The notes under the pieces are model-generated. The model ran no database searches and had not been told where the DNA came from. It saw only the letters and a list, made by a program, of their open reading frames with translations. DNA of 64,000 nt, taken from positions 39,983-103,982 of IMG/VR virus record IMGVR_UViG_3300035034_000989; one strand, 5' to 3'. The position numbers and the translations under genes are program-made. Shown here piece after piece: positions 44,449 to 52,430 of the stretch. The stretch comes from a virus. The first letter of the stretch is position 1. Every line of letters starts with the position of its first letter.

Positions 44449-45216
44449 ATGATCAACCCAAGCAAGATGATAGACAAAGATGAGCAACACGAAAAAAGGA
44501 AGGCCAGAGTGAAGAACGTGATATCATGGGCAATTATATTATTGATATCATGGGCCAATGTGTGGTCATCATATTTTTTAGTAGGGCTGATCGCGGAACT
44601 TGCTTGGCCACTACTGGGATATCTTAGCACAGATATATATGCTATGAGTTCATATGTTGTTGCTCTTGCGATCTGGCTAATAGGGTTTAAGGTATTGCCA
44701 AGAGTCAGCATTCCTGAGGCACTAGGCAAGACCAGGCGACTGCAAAACGCGAGAGTGTTGATGCACACACTTGCACTTACTGTAATGTTCTGGCCCATGC
44801 TTGCACAGGTGATATACAAGTCCATACGATATCGTAAAGTGAGAGGACTAGGAGCAACATTTGGTAGTGCGTATACTTCTAAATATTATACCGTTACACT
44901 CAACGCTGACAGGTTTCAAATACCAGTCAACGGAGTTGGCTTAACCAAGGCAGATCTCAATGAATACATGTTCTTGGACCACGGTGAGTACCTTATCAAA
45001 GACAGCGAAACGCTCACGTACTTGCTGGTCTCTCACAGCCCAATTGAAATAGCAAAAAGTTTCGGATACTTCGGCGGTCACAAAGACATATCGTCGGGTC
45101 TGTCATTGTTTGATTTTGTTAGGTGCCCGTTACGTGCTGAGGCCGCCAGATGTCTAATGCAAACATACGATGAAACCACTGAAGCTGTAGTAAGCAAGTA
45201 TCTACACTTTTTATAG
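44449..45216 (+). CDS. Membrane protein, paralogue 2
   Basis: 255 aa from ATG 44449 (GGAAA upstream). Several transmembrane helices (SWAIILLISWANVWSSYFLV; MSSYVVALAIWLIGF; LMHTLALTVMFWPMLAQVIY), then the soluble tail shared with paralogue 1. Function unknown; inner-membrane location inferred. Confidence 0.7.
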   Translation: MINPSKMIDKDEQHEKRKARVKNVISWAIILLISWANVWSSYFLVGLIAELAWPLLGYLSTDIYAMSSYVVALAIWLIGFKVLPRVSIPEALGKTRRLQNARVLMHTLALTVMFWPMLAQVIYKSIRYRKVRGLGATFGSAYTSKYYTVTLNADRFQIPVNGVGLTKADLNEYMFLDHGEYLIKDSETLTYLLVSHSPIEIAKSFGYFGGHKDISSGLSLFDFVRCPLRAEAARCLMQTYDETTEAVVSKYLHFL

Positions 45217-45263
45217 ACCTAAAAGAACCTTTAAAATAAATTAAAAAAAGAACCAATTAGGTA

Positions 45264-45291
45264 TTGACTCCTAAGTGCATCACTGTATAAT
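45264..45291 (+). promoter_or_regulatory. Sigma70-type promoter
   Basis: TTGACT, 16 nt, TATAAT. Confidence 0.85.
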
Positions 45292-45341
45292 AGATAACAG
45301 TTAGATAAAGAGCACAACTTAAACAGTTTTAGGAGAGCACA

Positions 45342-46508
45342 ATGTACGTATATATAGTTAAAGGCATACACAGAAACGAAGAAGTAACTGGTATATTTCC
45401 GTTACTTAAACCTTTTCACCGCACTCCAAGTGGCGCTGGTCAGATCCAGATACGCACTAAAGTTGAGGCACCGTTTACAGTTGACAGCCCACGCATTAAA
45501 TTAGAGCAAGACAACTTCTTTTACTGCGATGAAGACGGTGAAGCACTTGAAGATCAAGCAATTGCAACGCCACAGCTTGCAAATGCAATGCCAATTGCGG
45601 GCAGTAACCCAATGGACTTGTTAGATTACGAGACTCGTGTATTACAAAGCGAGTCGGAGGAAGAAGCAATCGAGCGCATACGCCATACGTTTGCCATGTA
45701 CGAGCGTTCAGCACAATCGGTAATCGGTGGTGTGATGCGCGGACTTATTGTAAGTGGTCCTCCGGGCATTGGTAAGTCGCACAGCGTTATGCAAATGTTA
45801 AAGTATCCAATGCGTGATACAATGAGCGCACTAGGTGGCACAAGCTTTAATAAGTCGATTGATTATGAAATAATTAGTGGCTCGAGTTCAGCAGTTGGTC
45901 TATACATGAAGCTGTATGAGTTCCGCAAGTCTAGCTCAGTGTTAGTGTTCGATGATTGCGACGAGATATTTGCAAACGAAGAGAGCTTGAACTTGCTGAA
46001 GGCAGCATTGGACAGCGGCGACAAGCGCACCATTTCATGGAACAAGAAGTCTAAGACACTTGAAATGGAAGATGTACCTAACAGCTTTGAGTTCGAAGGC
46101 AGTGTTATTGTGCTTACGAACATCGACTTCGAGCGTGCTCGTGCTAGTTTACGCAAGCACTTGGATGCAATGATATCACGTTGTCACTATGTTAACCTTG
46201 AAGTTACTACCAATCGTGATAAGATATTGCGTGTTAAGCAAATTGTTAGAGATGGCATGCTCCAAAAGTATAACTTCGATAACGGTGAAGAAGCCAAGAT
46301 CATCCAGTACATGGAAGACAATGCAGAATACTTATACGACATATCGTTGCGTATGGTTACCAAGATTGCAGATCTTGTTGCAGAGTTTAGTGACTGGAGA
46401 GAGATGGTAGAAACCACTTGTATGAAACGCGAAGCACGCTTTAAGAGATTACACGAGCGTAGAGAAGCCAGCAAAGCAACTACCGAAGGCCAAGCTGTAG
46501 AAGCTTAG
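45342..46508 (+). CDS. Phage AAA+ ATPase
   Basis: 388 aa. Walker A SGPPGIGKSHS near residue 140, Walker B VLVFDDCDEIF near 202, sensor 1 IVLTNIDF near 251, and ISRCHYV as Arg-finger region. N-terminal 90 residues are a separate domain. Resembles conserved ATPases of T4-like marine phages; not a clamp loader. It has its own promoter and terminator. Substrate unknown. Confidence 0.82.
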   Translation: MYVYIVKGIHRNEEVTGIFPLLKPFHRTPSGAGQIQIRTKVEAPFTVDSPRIKLEQDNFFYCDEDGEALEDQAIATPQLANAMPIAGSNPMDLLDYETRVLQSESEEEAIERIRHTFAMYERSAQSVIGGVMRGLIVSGPPGIGKSHSVMQMLKYPMRDTMSALGGTSFNKSIDYEIISGSSSAVGLYMKLYEFRKSSSVLVFDDCDEIFANEESLNLLKAALDSGDKRTISWNKKSKTLEMEDVPNSFEFEGSVIVLTNIDFERARASLRKHLDAMISRCHYVNLEVTTNRDKILRVKQIVRDGMLQKYNFDNGEEAKIIQYMEDNAEYLYDISLRMVTKIADLVAEFSDWREMVETTCMKREARFKRLHERREASKATTEGQAVEA

Positions 46509-46521
46509 TGGCAAAACCAAA

Positions 46522-46545
46522 AGACGCGCTTATGCGCGTTTTTTT
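46522..46545 (+). terminator. Intrinsic terminator
   Basis: ACGCGC, loop TTAT, GCGCGT, T7. Confidence 0.92.
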
Positions 46546-46625
46546 ATGACTGGGCATTGCATGTCTTTTATTTTTAAAGCTTGCACAGACGCATACAGTG
46601 CGTTGAAATAGTATTAAATAAAAGG

Positions 46626-46653
46626 TTGCAACTGTTTCAAATGATGCTATACT
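46626..46653 (+). promoter_or_regulatory. Promoter of csrA
   Basis: TTGCAA, 16 nt, TATACT. Shares GATGCTATACTT...GGACTTAGA and a leader hairpin (ACTTAG/CTAAGT) with the distal moxR promoter. Confidence 0.78.
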
Positions 46654-46718
46654 TTGCGGACTTAGACAAGCAAACTAAGTTACACAATTTATTACACAAC
46701 ACAAAAAGGAATTGACAA

Positions 46719-46919
46719 ATGTCAAACACAAATACGTCAAAGTTAGTTTTAAGTCGTCGCATCGGCGAAAGTATTATCATCGGCGACGGTGATAGCGCAG
46801 TAACGGTACACGTGGTTGGCTTCCAGAGTAACCAAGTTAAGCTGAGCTTCGAGGCACCTCGCAGTGTATCGATAGACCGTGAAGAAATACGCAAGCGCAA
46901 GACGCAATCTGTTTGCTAA
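46719..46919 (+). CDS. csrA: CsrA/RsmA-type RNA-binding regulator
   Basis: 66 aa. LVLSRRIGESIIIGD matches the N-terminal strand of CsrA (LxLTRRxGExxxIGD) and VSIDREEIRKR the C-terminal RNA-binding strand with its key Arg. An extra seven N-terminal residues precede the conserved start. CsrA binds GGA sites in mRNA leaders to block or stabilise translation. A phage copy may reset host metabolism or control the phage's own early RNAs. Confidence 0.93.
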   Translation: MSNTNTSKLVLSRRIGESIIIGDGDSAVTVHVVGFQSNQVKLSFEAPRSVSIDREEIRKRKTQSVC

Positions 46920-46946
46920 TAACAGAGCACATCTCCTGAGGCAGAA

Positions 46947-46978
46947 GCGCATGTTTTTATAACATGCGTTTTTTTTTG
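46947..46978 (+). terminator. Intrinsic terminator after csrA
   Basis: CGCATGT, 7-nt loop, ACATGCG, T9. Confidence 0.92.
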
Positions 46979-46997
46979 GGTTTTTGTAAAAAAAGTG

Positions 46998-47025
46998 TTG
47001 CAATCACAAAACAGTGTGCTATATT
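46998..47025 (+). promoter_or_regulatory. Sigma70-type promoter
   Basis: TTGCAA, 16 nt, TATATT. Confidence 0.7.
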
Positions 47026-47060
47026 AAATACGAGGAATAAAAATATATCAGGAGATAATT

Positions 47061-47531
47061 ATGCCACGCTACGAACCTTTAAACCACGAAGAGCTAGATT
47101 TAGCTTATACCATAGCCAAACACAGCTTGCTCAATGACCACGAGCTACACAAGCAAGTACACGAGATGTCAGCAGTGTACACGCGCTCAGAACAAAGCTT
47201 ATACCTGCTTACAATACGCATGTTTTATGTTTTACACGGTAAAATGCCGTGTGGCATAGCCAGCTGTGATTGGTATAAAGCATCGCGTCCAGTTGCGCAA
47301 TATTTGTTGTTCCGGGGGCTAAGTATATCAGACGAATACAAAGAGCACATGGCCAAAGAGAAACCTGTTGTAAGCAACGAAGACGCTAGGAAACTAATGT
47401 CCGAGTATTACAAAGAGAACAAAACATGGTTGCCGGACACCATAAAGAACAAGCGCGAGCTGGTAATAGATTGCATTGAGCACGGCACCAGTCCTGCAGA
47501 GGCATTCAAGAAGGCAATAACATCCGTTTAG
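47061..47531 (+). CDS. Unknown helical protein
   Basis: 156 aa, helical, His/Lys/Glu-rich, ATG after AGGAGATAATT. Ends just before the inverted repeat at 47538. No family recognised. Confidence 0.68.
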   Translation: MPRYEPLNHEELDLAYTIAKHSLLNDHELHKQVHEMSAVYTRSEQSLYLLTIRMFYVLHGKMPCGIASCDWYKASRPVAQYLLFRGLSISDEYKEHMAKEKPVVSNEDARKLMSEYYKENKTWLPDTIKNKRELVIDCIEHGTSPAEAFKKAITSV

Positions 47532-47537
47532 AAAACC

Positions 47538-47578
47538 GGCTTTGTATTCTTGATAAATATACATATGAATACAAAGCC
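47538..47578 (+). promoter_or_regulatory. 12-bp inverted repeat plus late-promoter octamer at a start codon
   Basis: GGCTTTGTATTC (47538-47549) and GAATACAAAGCC (47567-47578), perfect, 17-nt loop. The loop holds GATAAATA (47552-47559) and the first bases of the ATG. Same geometry as the dnaJ hairpin. If the octamer is a late promoter, transcription would start at about the ATG, giving a leaderless mRNA without the hairpin; read-through RNA would carry the hairpin and hide the start. Confidence 0.7.
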
Positions 47579-47900
47579 ATTACATCCATTGACCCACGTC
47601 AAAGACGCACTTAACGCAATCAAAGAGAATCGTGTAACTCCTGTTACCAAGATTGGTGAATTCTATTATTACCTAAGTGGTGAGGATATCGAACTCGGTA
47701 ATCTAGTGTACACACAGTTTAATATGTTGCTCGAGCCAATTCAATCATTCCGAGTACGATACGGCACTCAGCATACCATACATCAGGCCATAGCAAATCC
47801 ATTGCCACGCAGTGAGATCTCAGAGTTGGTACATACCCAACTTCCGGGTAACCTGGATCTTGTAATGACAGTGGGACAAATCCTAAAAGGCTACACCTAG
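47565..47900 (+). CDS. Unknown protein, hairpin-gated or leaderless
   Basis: 111 aa from ATG 47565; a TTG at 47550 lies in the loop. No Shine-Dalgarno. MNTKPLHPLTHVKDAL..., then an Ile/Tyr-rich middle. No family. Confidence 0.65.
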   Translation: MNTKPLHPLTHVKDALNAIKENRVTPVTKIGEFYYYLSGEDIELGNLVYTQFNMLLEPIQSFRVRYGTQHTIHQAIANPLPRSEISELVHTQLPGNLDLVMTVGQILKGYT

Positions 47901-47903
47901 CTC

Positions 47904-47931
47904 TTGCATTGTTGTTTCTTTCGTGTATAAT
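47904..47931 (+). promoter_or_regulatory. Sigma70-type promoter
   Basis: TTGCAT, 16 nt, TATAAT. Confidence 0.75.
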
Positions 47932-47968
47932 GCTGTTAACGGTTAAACACACACACAGGAACAACGAC

Positions 47969-48406
47969 ATGTCAGACATCAATACCGATCCAGTAAAGGC
48001 TCTTGCCACCTTACTCTCAAAATTTAAAACAAGTCATGTTCATCGCTGGATTTCCAAGACAGACACTTTTGCAAGTACGGAGACCAGGATAATAGGCATC
48101 GTCACAGTGCTGATCAACATGGTGCTGTTTGTTTGTATATTTTTTGGGTTTCAAAACATGTACTATACACTGGAACACATGAACAATATCATGCAAGGTG
48201 CCAGTGGACAGGATCTTGCATTCTCAGTATTATTCACCATTTTCTTTGCATACATGGCAGGAAAATCTCAAGTAGCATTGACAGTATTTAAAATTGACAA
48301 GATGTTCCGTGATCTAACCGACTCTGATGATGACAACGTTACTCAGAAGTATATTGCAGTTGCCGACGAATACATAAGGATGCAAAAAGATAGTGATGGC
48401 AAATAA
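47969..48406 (+). CDS. Small membrane protein
   Basis: 145 aa from ATG 47969 (AGGA upstream). Two transmembrane helices: IIGIVTVLINMVLFVCIFFG and DLAFSVLFTIFFAYMAG, with an acidic cytosolic tail. Function unknown. Confidence 0.7.
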   Translation: MSDINTDPVKALATLLSKFKTSHVHRWISKTDTFASTETRIIGIVTVLINMVLFVCIFFGFQNMYYTLEHMNNIMQGASGQDLAFSVLFTIFFAYMAGKSQVALTVFKIDKMFRDLTDSDDDNVTQKYIAVADEYIRMQKDSDGK

Positions 48407-48647
48407 TACCGTACAAGCAGAATGCCCATTCTGCAAGGACAACGAAACTAAGGTGAAGTCTCTCGAAAGACAATGTAACTGGAGGGTGCAACGTTTTCAA
48501 GTCTTTGTGGTGTGCAATAATTGCGGAGCATGTGGACCAGATGTTAACGTTGAAATCCCTAACCGTGTGTACTATTATGAAAATATAAACGAAAAGGATC
48601 AGGTATATGCGGACAGGGCATACTCACTATGGAACAACAGAGATTAA
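48396..48647 (+). CDS. Lar-like zinc-ribbon protein
   Basis: 83 aa. CPFC near residue 10, CNNCGACGP near 40, and the closing ADRAYSLWNNR follow the Lar (restriction alleviation) pattern CPFCG...CxxCGAxGP...AxxxWNxR. Lar proteins of lambdoid phages modulate type I restriction. Overlaps the membrane protein gene by 11 nt. Confidence 0.75.
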   Translation: MANNTVQAECPFCKDNETKVKSLERQCNWRVQRFQVFVVCNNCGACGPDVNVEIPNRVYYYENINEKDQVYADRAYSLWNNRD

Positions 48648-48664
48648 TCTCTTTAAATAAAACA

Positions 48665-48692
48665 TTGACATTTGATGCACCTTTGTTATAAT
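48665..48692 (+). promoter_or_regulatory. Sigma70-type promoter
   Basis: TTGACA, 16 nt, TATAAT. Confidence 0.88.
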
Positions 48693-48726
48693 TGTATCAA
48701 GTAAACAAAACAGGCAGGTACAAACT

Positions 48727-48936
48727 ATGGCAAGTTACAAATCGTGTGTTGAAAACTTTTGCAAGGAGTGCGTTTACGATCCTGTTGAGCCTGGTTCTTG
48801 GAGAAAGCAGGTAGAAGAATGCGGGCACTTTAATTGTCCACTGTGGGAAGTGCGCCCTAAAACAATGGGCACAATTGAAAAGGAGCGTGGCAAAGGCAAG
48901 AAAGCCGCGACCATTGAAATCAAGTCAGTTAATTAA
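48727..48936 (+). CDS. Small Cys-rich phage protein
   Basis: 69 aa. CVENFCKECVYD...CGHFNCPLWEVRP: five or six cysteines spaced as a zinc site, ending CPLWxxRP, a small-protein pattern common in phages. Basic tail. Function unknown. Confidence 0.75.
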   Translation: MASYKSCVENFCKECVYDPVEPGSWRKQVEECGHFNCPLWEVRPKTMGTIEKERGKGKKAATIEIKSVN

Positions 48937-48950
48937 ACTTATTTAATAGG

Positions 48951-48979
48951 TTGACATTGTTTCAAACTTTGTTTAGTAT
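48951..48979 (+). promoter_or_regulatory. Sigma70-type promoter
   Basis: TTGACA, 17 nt, TAGTAT. Confidence 0.78.
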
Positions 48980-49033
48980 ATAGACACTGCATTAAGCGGT
49001 ATTAATTTTTAATCACACACAGAGGTATAGACA

Positions 49034-49444
49034 ATGTCTAAAGAAAATCCAGTAACTAAACCCGTAGCGAAGTCACCTGCTGAAACAGCACCAGTGACCA
49101 AGGCAGTTAAGAAAGATCGTAATACACTCATGTCGCAGGCACGCAAGTTATTTGATGCACAGTTAAAGCGTTGGGCAGATGACAAGTTCAAATCTGAAAA
49201 GCGTCCGTACGGCGCATTCCGTAGCACACTGATCGAAAAGTTTGAAACTGAGCTAGAAGTTTCTACTCCAAGTGCCGCAACCATGTTCAACAACTTGCGC
49301 AAAGCCGCACTAACTGCCAATCCTGATTTGGTATTACAACGAGATCCTAAGATTGTGCGCATCAAGTCCGACCGCAAGCCAGGTCGTCCTGTAGGCACAG
49401 CTAAGACAGATCAGCCAGCAGAAACTGCGAAAGAAACTGCTTAA
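49034..49444 (+). CDS. Basic protein with AT-hook-like motif
   Basis: 136 aa: disordered Lys/Pro/Thr N-terminus, helical middle with KRWADDKFKSEKRPYGAFR, then KPGRPVGTAK, which resembles an AT-hook or the H-NS/MvaT DNA-binding loop. Own promoter and terminator suggest strong early expression. Could bind phage or host DNA. Confidence 0.65.
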   Translation: MSKENPVTKPVAKSPAETAPVTKAVKKDRNTLMSQARKLFDAQLKRWADDKFKSEKRPYGAFRSTLIEKFETELEVSTPSAATMFNNLRKAALTANPDLVLQRDPKIVRIKSDRKPGRPVGTAKTDQPAETAKETA

Positions 49445-49463
49445 CTTAACAAGCAAGCTCAAA

Positions 49464-49489
49464 GAAAAAGGACCAGTTGGTCCTTTTTC
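49464..49489 (+). terminator. Intrinsic terminator
   Basis: A5 GGACC, loop AGTT, GGTCC T5. Confidence 0.88.
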
Positions 49490-49509
49490 TTGTTTATCTG
49501 AAATAAAGG

Positions 49510-49538
49510 TAGACACAGAAGTGCTTCTCTAGTATTAT
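49510..49538 (+). promoter_or_regulatory. Sigma70-type promoter
   Basis: TAGACA, 17 nt, TATTAT. Confidence 0.6.
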
Positions 49539-49569
49539 TAACACATACACAAACACAGAGGAAAACGCT

Positions 49570-49872
49570 ATGGCAGACTGGATTAACAACATCGACTGGA
49601 ACATGACGATATGGGCTATTATATTTGTTATCTTTTGGTTAGCATTGGCAATTAGGCACCCAATAGCAACATTTGTTGCACTTGGTCTTGCTTGCATTTC
49701 TTTAGAAACACACTTCCAGGGTATTTGGTCATCTACAAATATTATATGGTCATACATCGGATGGAGCATGTTTGTTGCATTGTTTGTTACAAGACTAGGA
49801 CGAGTGTTCTTAATAGCGTTTGGTTTAGGATTTATTCTTAATTTCTTTATTGCCAATGGCGACCCCGACTAG
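49570..49872 (+). CDS. Small integral membrane protein
   Basis: 100 aa with about three or four transmembrane segments (TIWAIIFVIFWLALAI; ATFVALGLACISL; FVALFVTRLGRVFLIAFGLG). No cleavable signal. A holin-like size, but no charge-rich C-terminal tail; function open. Confidence 0.7.
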   Translation: MADWINNIDWNMTIWAIIFVIFWLALAIRHPIATFVALGLACISLETHFQGIWSSTNIIWSYIGWSMFVALFVTRLGRVFLIAFGLGFILNFFIANGDPD

Positions 49873-49934
49873 AGATAACTAATAGTATAGGATGCATATT
49901 GTTGCATCACTGCATGCACAGAGGAACTGTCATA

Positions 49935-50375
49935 ATGAAATTTTTAACTCCGCTTATACTATTTGTTCTTACTTCAACAGCATCGGCAAATGCCTCTCAA
50001 ACGGATTTGGGCACAGCGCAACAAGAACCTCGTATAACAATAGAATTCCTAGCGCAGACATTTGCAATAGCAAACACTGCCTCGGTGTACTGCATTGAAA
50101 AATTTGATAAGGATGTGCCTGTACTACTAAGAGCAAAAAGTACACTCAGGCGCAGTCAAGAGATACGAAATATCTTCAATCGAACGAGTCGGTTTGAAAT
50201 TTCACCAAGTATAAAAATGCAAGTGGATCGAGATGCCAACCAATGGAGCAAGGGATATTTAGACGTTCTTGCCGTGAACCACGAAATAGAAAGTCAGATA
50301 TGTAATGAAAAGACATTCGTGTCTATTAATAGCAGTCTTGATTTAATATACCGAAGTATATTAAAGTCTGCATAG
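49935..50375 (+). CDS. Secreted/periplasmic unknown protein
   Basis: 146 aa from ATG 49935 (GAGGA upstream). Signal peptide MKFLTPLILFVLTSTASA with an AxA-type cleavage site near residue 18-20. Mature part is helical with two cysteines. Function unknown. Confidence 0.7.
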   Translation: MKFLTPLILFVLTSTASANASQTDLGTAQQEPRITIEFLAQTFAIANTASVYCIEKFDKDVPVLLRAKSTLRRSQEIRNIFNRTSRFEISPSIKMQVDRDANQWSKGYLDVLAVNHEIESQICNEKTFVSINSSLDLIYRSILKSA

Positions 50376-50424
50376 ACGCAACGTGCCGCGCTTGAAGCAC
50401 ACATAACACACAAGGAACACAAGA

Positions 50425-50670
50425 ATGGCGTACATACACAGCACAGCCTATCAGCAAGTAGAGAGCGCAATAGCAATGGCCAAAAATAGCACAAGTGATG
50501 ATCTCATGACTCTTGCAAAAAGATACGGAGTTAGCAACGTGGATATCACTGCTGTAATTGGACACGGAGTAATAATAGAAGGCAAGGAGGTTTTCCTTGA
50601 ACTCGAATACGAATACTTCACCCACGACGATCGATGTTTAATAACCACCTGCCAGGTAAAAATTATCTAA
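50425..50670 (+). CDS. Small unknown protein
   Basis: 81 aa; helical first half (LMTLAKRYGVSN, helix-turn-helix-like spacing), beta second half. Preceded by AAGGAACACAAGA. Confidence 0.62.
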   Translation: MAYIHSTAYQQVESAIAMAKNSTSDDLMTLAKRYGVSNVDITAVIGHGVIIEGKEVFLELEYEYFTHDDRCLITTCQVKII

Positions 50671-50677
50671 AATACAG

Positions 50678-50705
50678 TTGACTTCTTGTGATGACACTGT
50701 ATAAT
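50678..50705 (+). promoter_or_regulatory. Sigma70-type promoter
   Basis: TTGACT, 16 nt, TATAAT. Confidence 0.82.
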
Positions 50706-50739
50706 TAATGTACAAGACACACAGCACAAGGATCACCAC

Positions 50740-51048
50740 ATGCAAGACGTTAAGCAATTCTATTACTACTCGGCAACAAGCAGAAGAACGGTGTTGCAAC
50801 AACAGAAAAACAATAAACCCGCATACAAGCTTGCGGTTGTTGAGGATTTAGAATCACTGCGCGATGAGCGGGGCAAGGAAAACATTCGCTTTGTTGTAAC
50901 TACTTCGTTTGGTCTAGCAAAAGAAAAACTTCAGTCTCGTCTACTACACTGTTGGACTGCTCTTTCCTGGCATGAGCATATTCAAGATGAAAACAAAAAC
51001 AAAACCGTAACACTATGGCAAGTAATTGCCATAGACGGGGAATCATAA
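50740..51048 (+). CDS. Small unknown protein
   Basis: 102 aa. AAGGATCACCAC upstream. Basic N-terminus with Tyr cluster, Trp-containing C-terminus. Overlaps the next ATG by one base. Confidence 0.63.
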   Translation: MQDVKQFYYYSATSRRTVLQQQKNNKPAYKLAVVEDLESLRDERGKENIRFVVTTSFGLAKEKLQSRLLHCWTALSWHEHIQDENKNKTVTLWQVIAIDGES

Positions 51049-51350
51049 TGCAAGAAGTTCGAATTATCGACAAGCCATCTAGACTGTACAATATCATACA
51101 CCGTGCGTTTGATTACAACCAACAACAAACCGTATGGTTCTATTCTAAGAAAACCAAAGCTCGTTTAAAAAAGCATTCGGACTTGTGTTTTGATCATGCT
51201 CATCGCATGATCAAGAAACAAATGCAAGATAGCAACTGGGATCGTTATAGAATTGGATTGCATGGTCGGGTGAGCAATGGTGACTTTCGCTTTAAGATTG
51301 TAAATTTCCAGATCAAAAGAATCGATGACGAGATTACCAATGAAACATAA
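51048..51350 (+). CDS. Small basic unknown protein
   Basis: 100 aa from ATG 51048; rich in Lys/Arg/His. Overlaps the PTH2 gene by 11 nt. No family recognised. Confidence 0.6.
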   Translation: MQEVRIIDKPSRLYNIIHRAFDYNQQQTVWFYSKKTKARLKKHSDLCFDHAHRMIKKQMQDSNWDRYRIGLHGRVSNGDFRFKIVNFQIKRIDDEITNET

Positions 51351-51708
51351 AATGTACTGTGTGTTTGCTAAAGAGAGTGTCAAGAAGATGAACGGAGTGC
51401 GCGGAAAAATATGTACTCAAGCCGGTCACGCCTACCTGCATACCTTTCTTGACTCGTCAAAGTCATTCCCAGAACTCACAGACGCATACATCAACAGCGA
51501 CCACGCCTATAAAATTACGCTGGTAGTTGATACAGTTGACGAATTACATGTGCTTAGAGACGCATACCAAGGCGTGTGTGCCACCAATTTGATAACTGAC
51601 AAAGGGTTCACTGTGTTCAAAGAGCCCACTACCACATGCTTGGGAATTGGTCCCATCAGCGAAGATCTAATTGGTGATGATCTTGCTTCCATTAAAACCT
51701 TTTGTTAG
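51340..51708 (+). CDS. PTH2-type peptidyl-tRNA hydrolase-like protein
   Basis: 122 aa. GKICTQAGHAYL near residue 21-32 matches the PTH2 signature (GKxxAQxxHA), and FTVFKEPTTTCLGIGP near 96-111 the closing motif (GxTxxxxGTxTxLGIGP). PTH2 frees tRNA from peptidyl-tRNA drop-off; phage copies are uncommon. It lies just upstream of the tRNA-like RNAs. Confidence 0.82.
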   Translation: MKHKMYCVFAKESVKKMNGVRGKICTQAGHAYLHTFLDSSKSFPELTDAYINSDHAYKITLVVDTVDELHVLRDAYQGVCATNLITDKGFTVFKEPTTTCLGIGPISEDLIGDDLASIKTFC

Positions 51709-51717
51709 AGAAATATC

Positions 51718-52050
51718 ATGATATGGACAATTTTATTAATTGTGGCGGTTGGTATGCTATTTTACCGAGCATACAAAAAGCAACAAGGATTCTGGTGCTG
51801 GGTTGTGACGATTCTTGTGATTGTCACAGGTTTGTTTATTGTAGTAACGTGGCAACCTGGCGGCGAATGCAACTGGTCAGTCACAGTAGAAAGCATTCAG
51901 GCAGTCGAAAACGGATCAGTTGTGTTCACTGATACCAACGGTATAAAACGATTAAGTGTAGACAGACTGTCTGTTGTAATCCCTGGGGAGGATGTTTGCT
52001 TAAGATACAATAGGATACCCATTTCTTGGATATGGCCAGGCTTCTTTTAG
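51718..52050 (+). CDS. Small membrane protein
   Basis: 110 aa. Two N-terminal transmembrane helices (TILLIVAVGMLFY; CWVVTILVIVTGLFIVV), then a small beta domain with Cys pair. Function unknown. Confidence 0.66.
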   Translation: MIWTILLIVAVGMLFYRAYKKQQGFWCWVVTILVIVTGLFIVVTWQPGGECNWSVTVESIQAVENGSVVFTDTNGIKRLSVDRLSVVIPGEDVCLRYNRIPISWIWPGFF

Positions 52051-52208
52051 AGGTAACAAGTCCCGGGTCCAACTGGGAACGAAAGCCACTGATCGGTTAT
52101 ACAAATGCTGCCAGTGCGTTTGAAACTGTGGCAACATGGAACAAATTAAATAAAAGAGTTGACACACATAACGACCTAGTGTATTATGTGTGTAAGTTAA
52201 GTTTTTAA
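52032..52208 (+). CDS. Short ORF, 58 aa
   Basis: ATG 52032 without a clear ribosome site, overlapping the membrane gene by 19 nt. Ends right where RNA A begins. Real but weakly supported. Confidence 0.45.
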   Translation: MARLLLEVTSPGSNWERKPLIGYTNAASAFETVATWNKLNKRVDTHNDLVYYVCKLSF

Positions 52209-52422
52209 GGCCGTTTGCACAGTGTATTAAACTTATTTAGAGGGGTTGTGCAACCCTAGCGGAAGACAACTACGCGAATCTAATTAAGGCACGGGTGCGT
52301 TTGTATTAGTGAACTACTGTATGAAACAGAGGATTGATGCGTATTGCACACACGTATCGGCACTGCAGATTAAGTAAGGAACAAGTTATAAAGTGGGTTC
52401 GATTCCCTGACAACGGCCGCCA
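52209..52422 (+). ncRNA. tRNA-like RNA A (214 nt, CCA encoded)
   Basis: GGCCGTT (52209-52215) pairs perfectly with AACGGCC (52412-52418), followed by G and CCA. A T-arm-like GGGTTCGATTCCC lies at 52395-52407, but its stem is only 3 bp and 4 nt separate it from the acceptor strand. Inside: GGGTT-GTGC-AACCC hairpin (52243-52256), GATGCGT/ACGTATC hairpin (52336-52358), and TTGCACA (52215-52221) complementary to TGTGCAA (52247-52253). Too long for a tRNA, short for a tmRNA. Confidence 0.5.
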
Positions 52423-52430
52423 CTTTCAAT

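Noticed and set aside
52209-52422. RNA A as a genuine tmRNA
   Set aside because: The conserved D-loop motif, G.U pair at 3:70 and an alanine-ending tag are all missing; kept only as tRNA-like.
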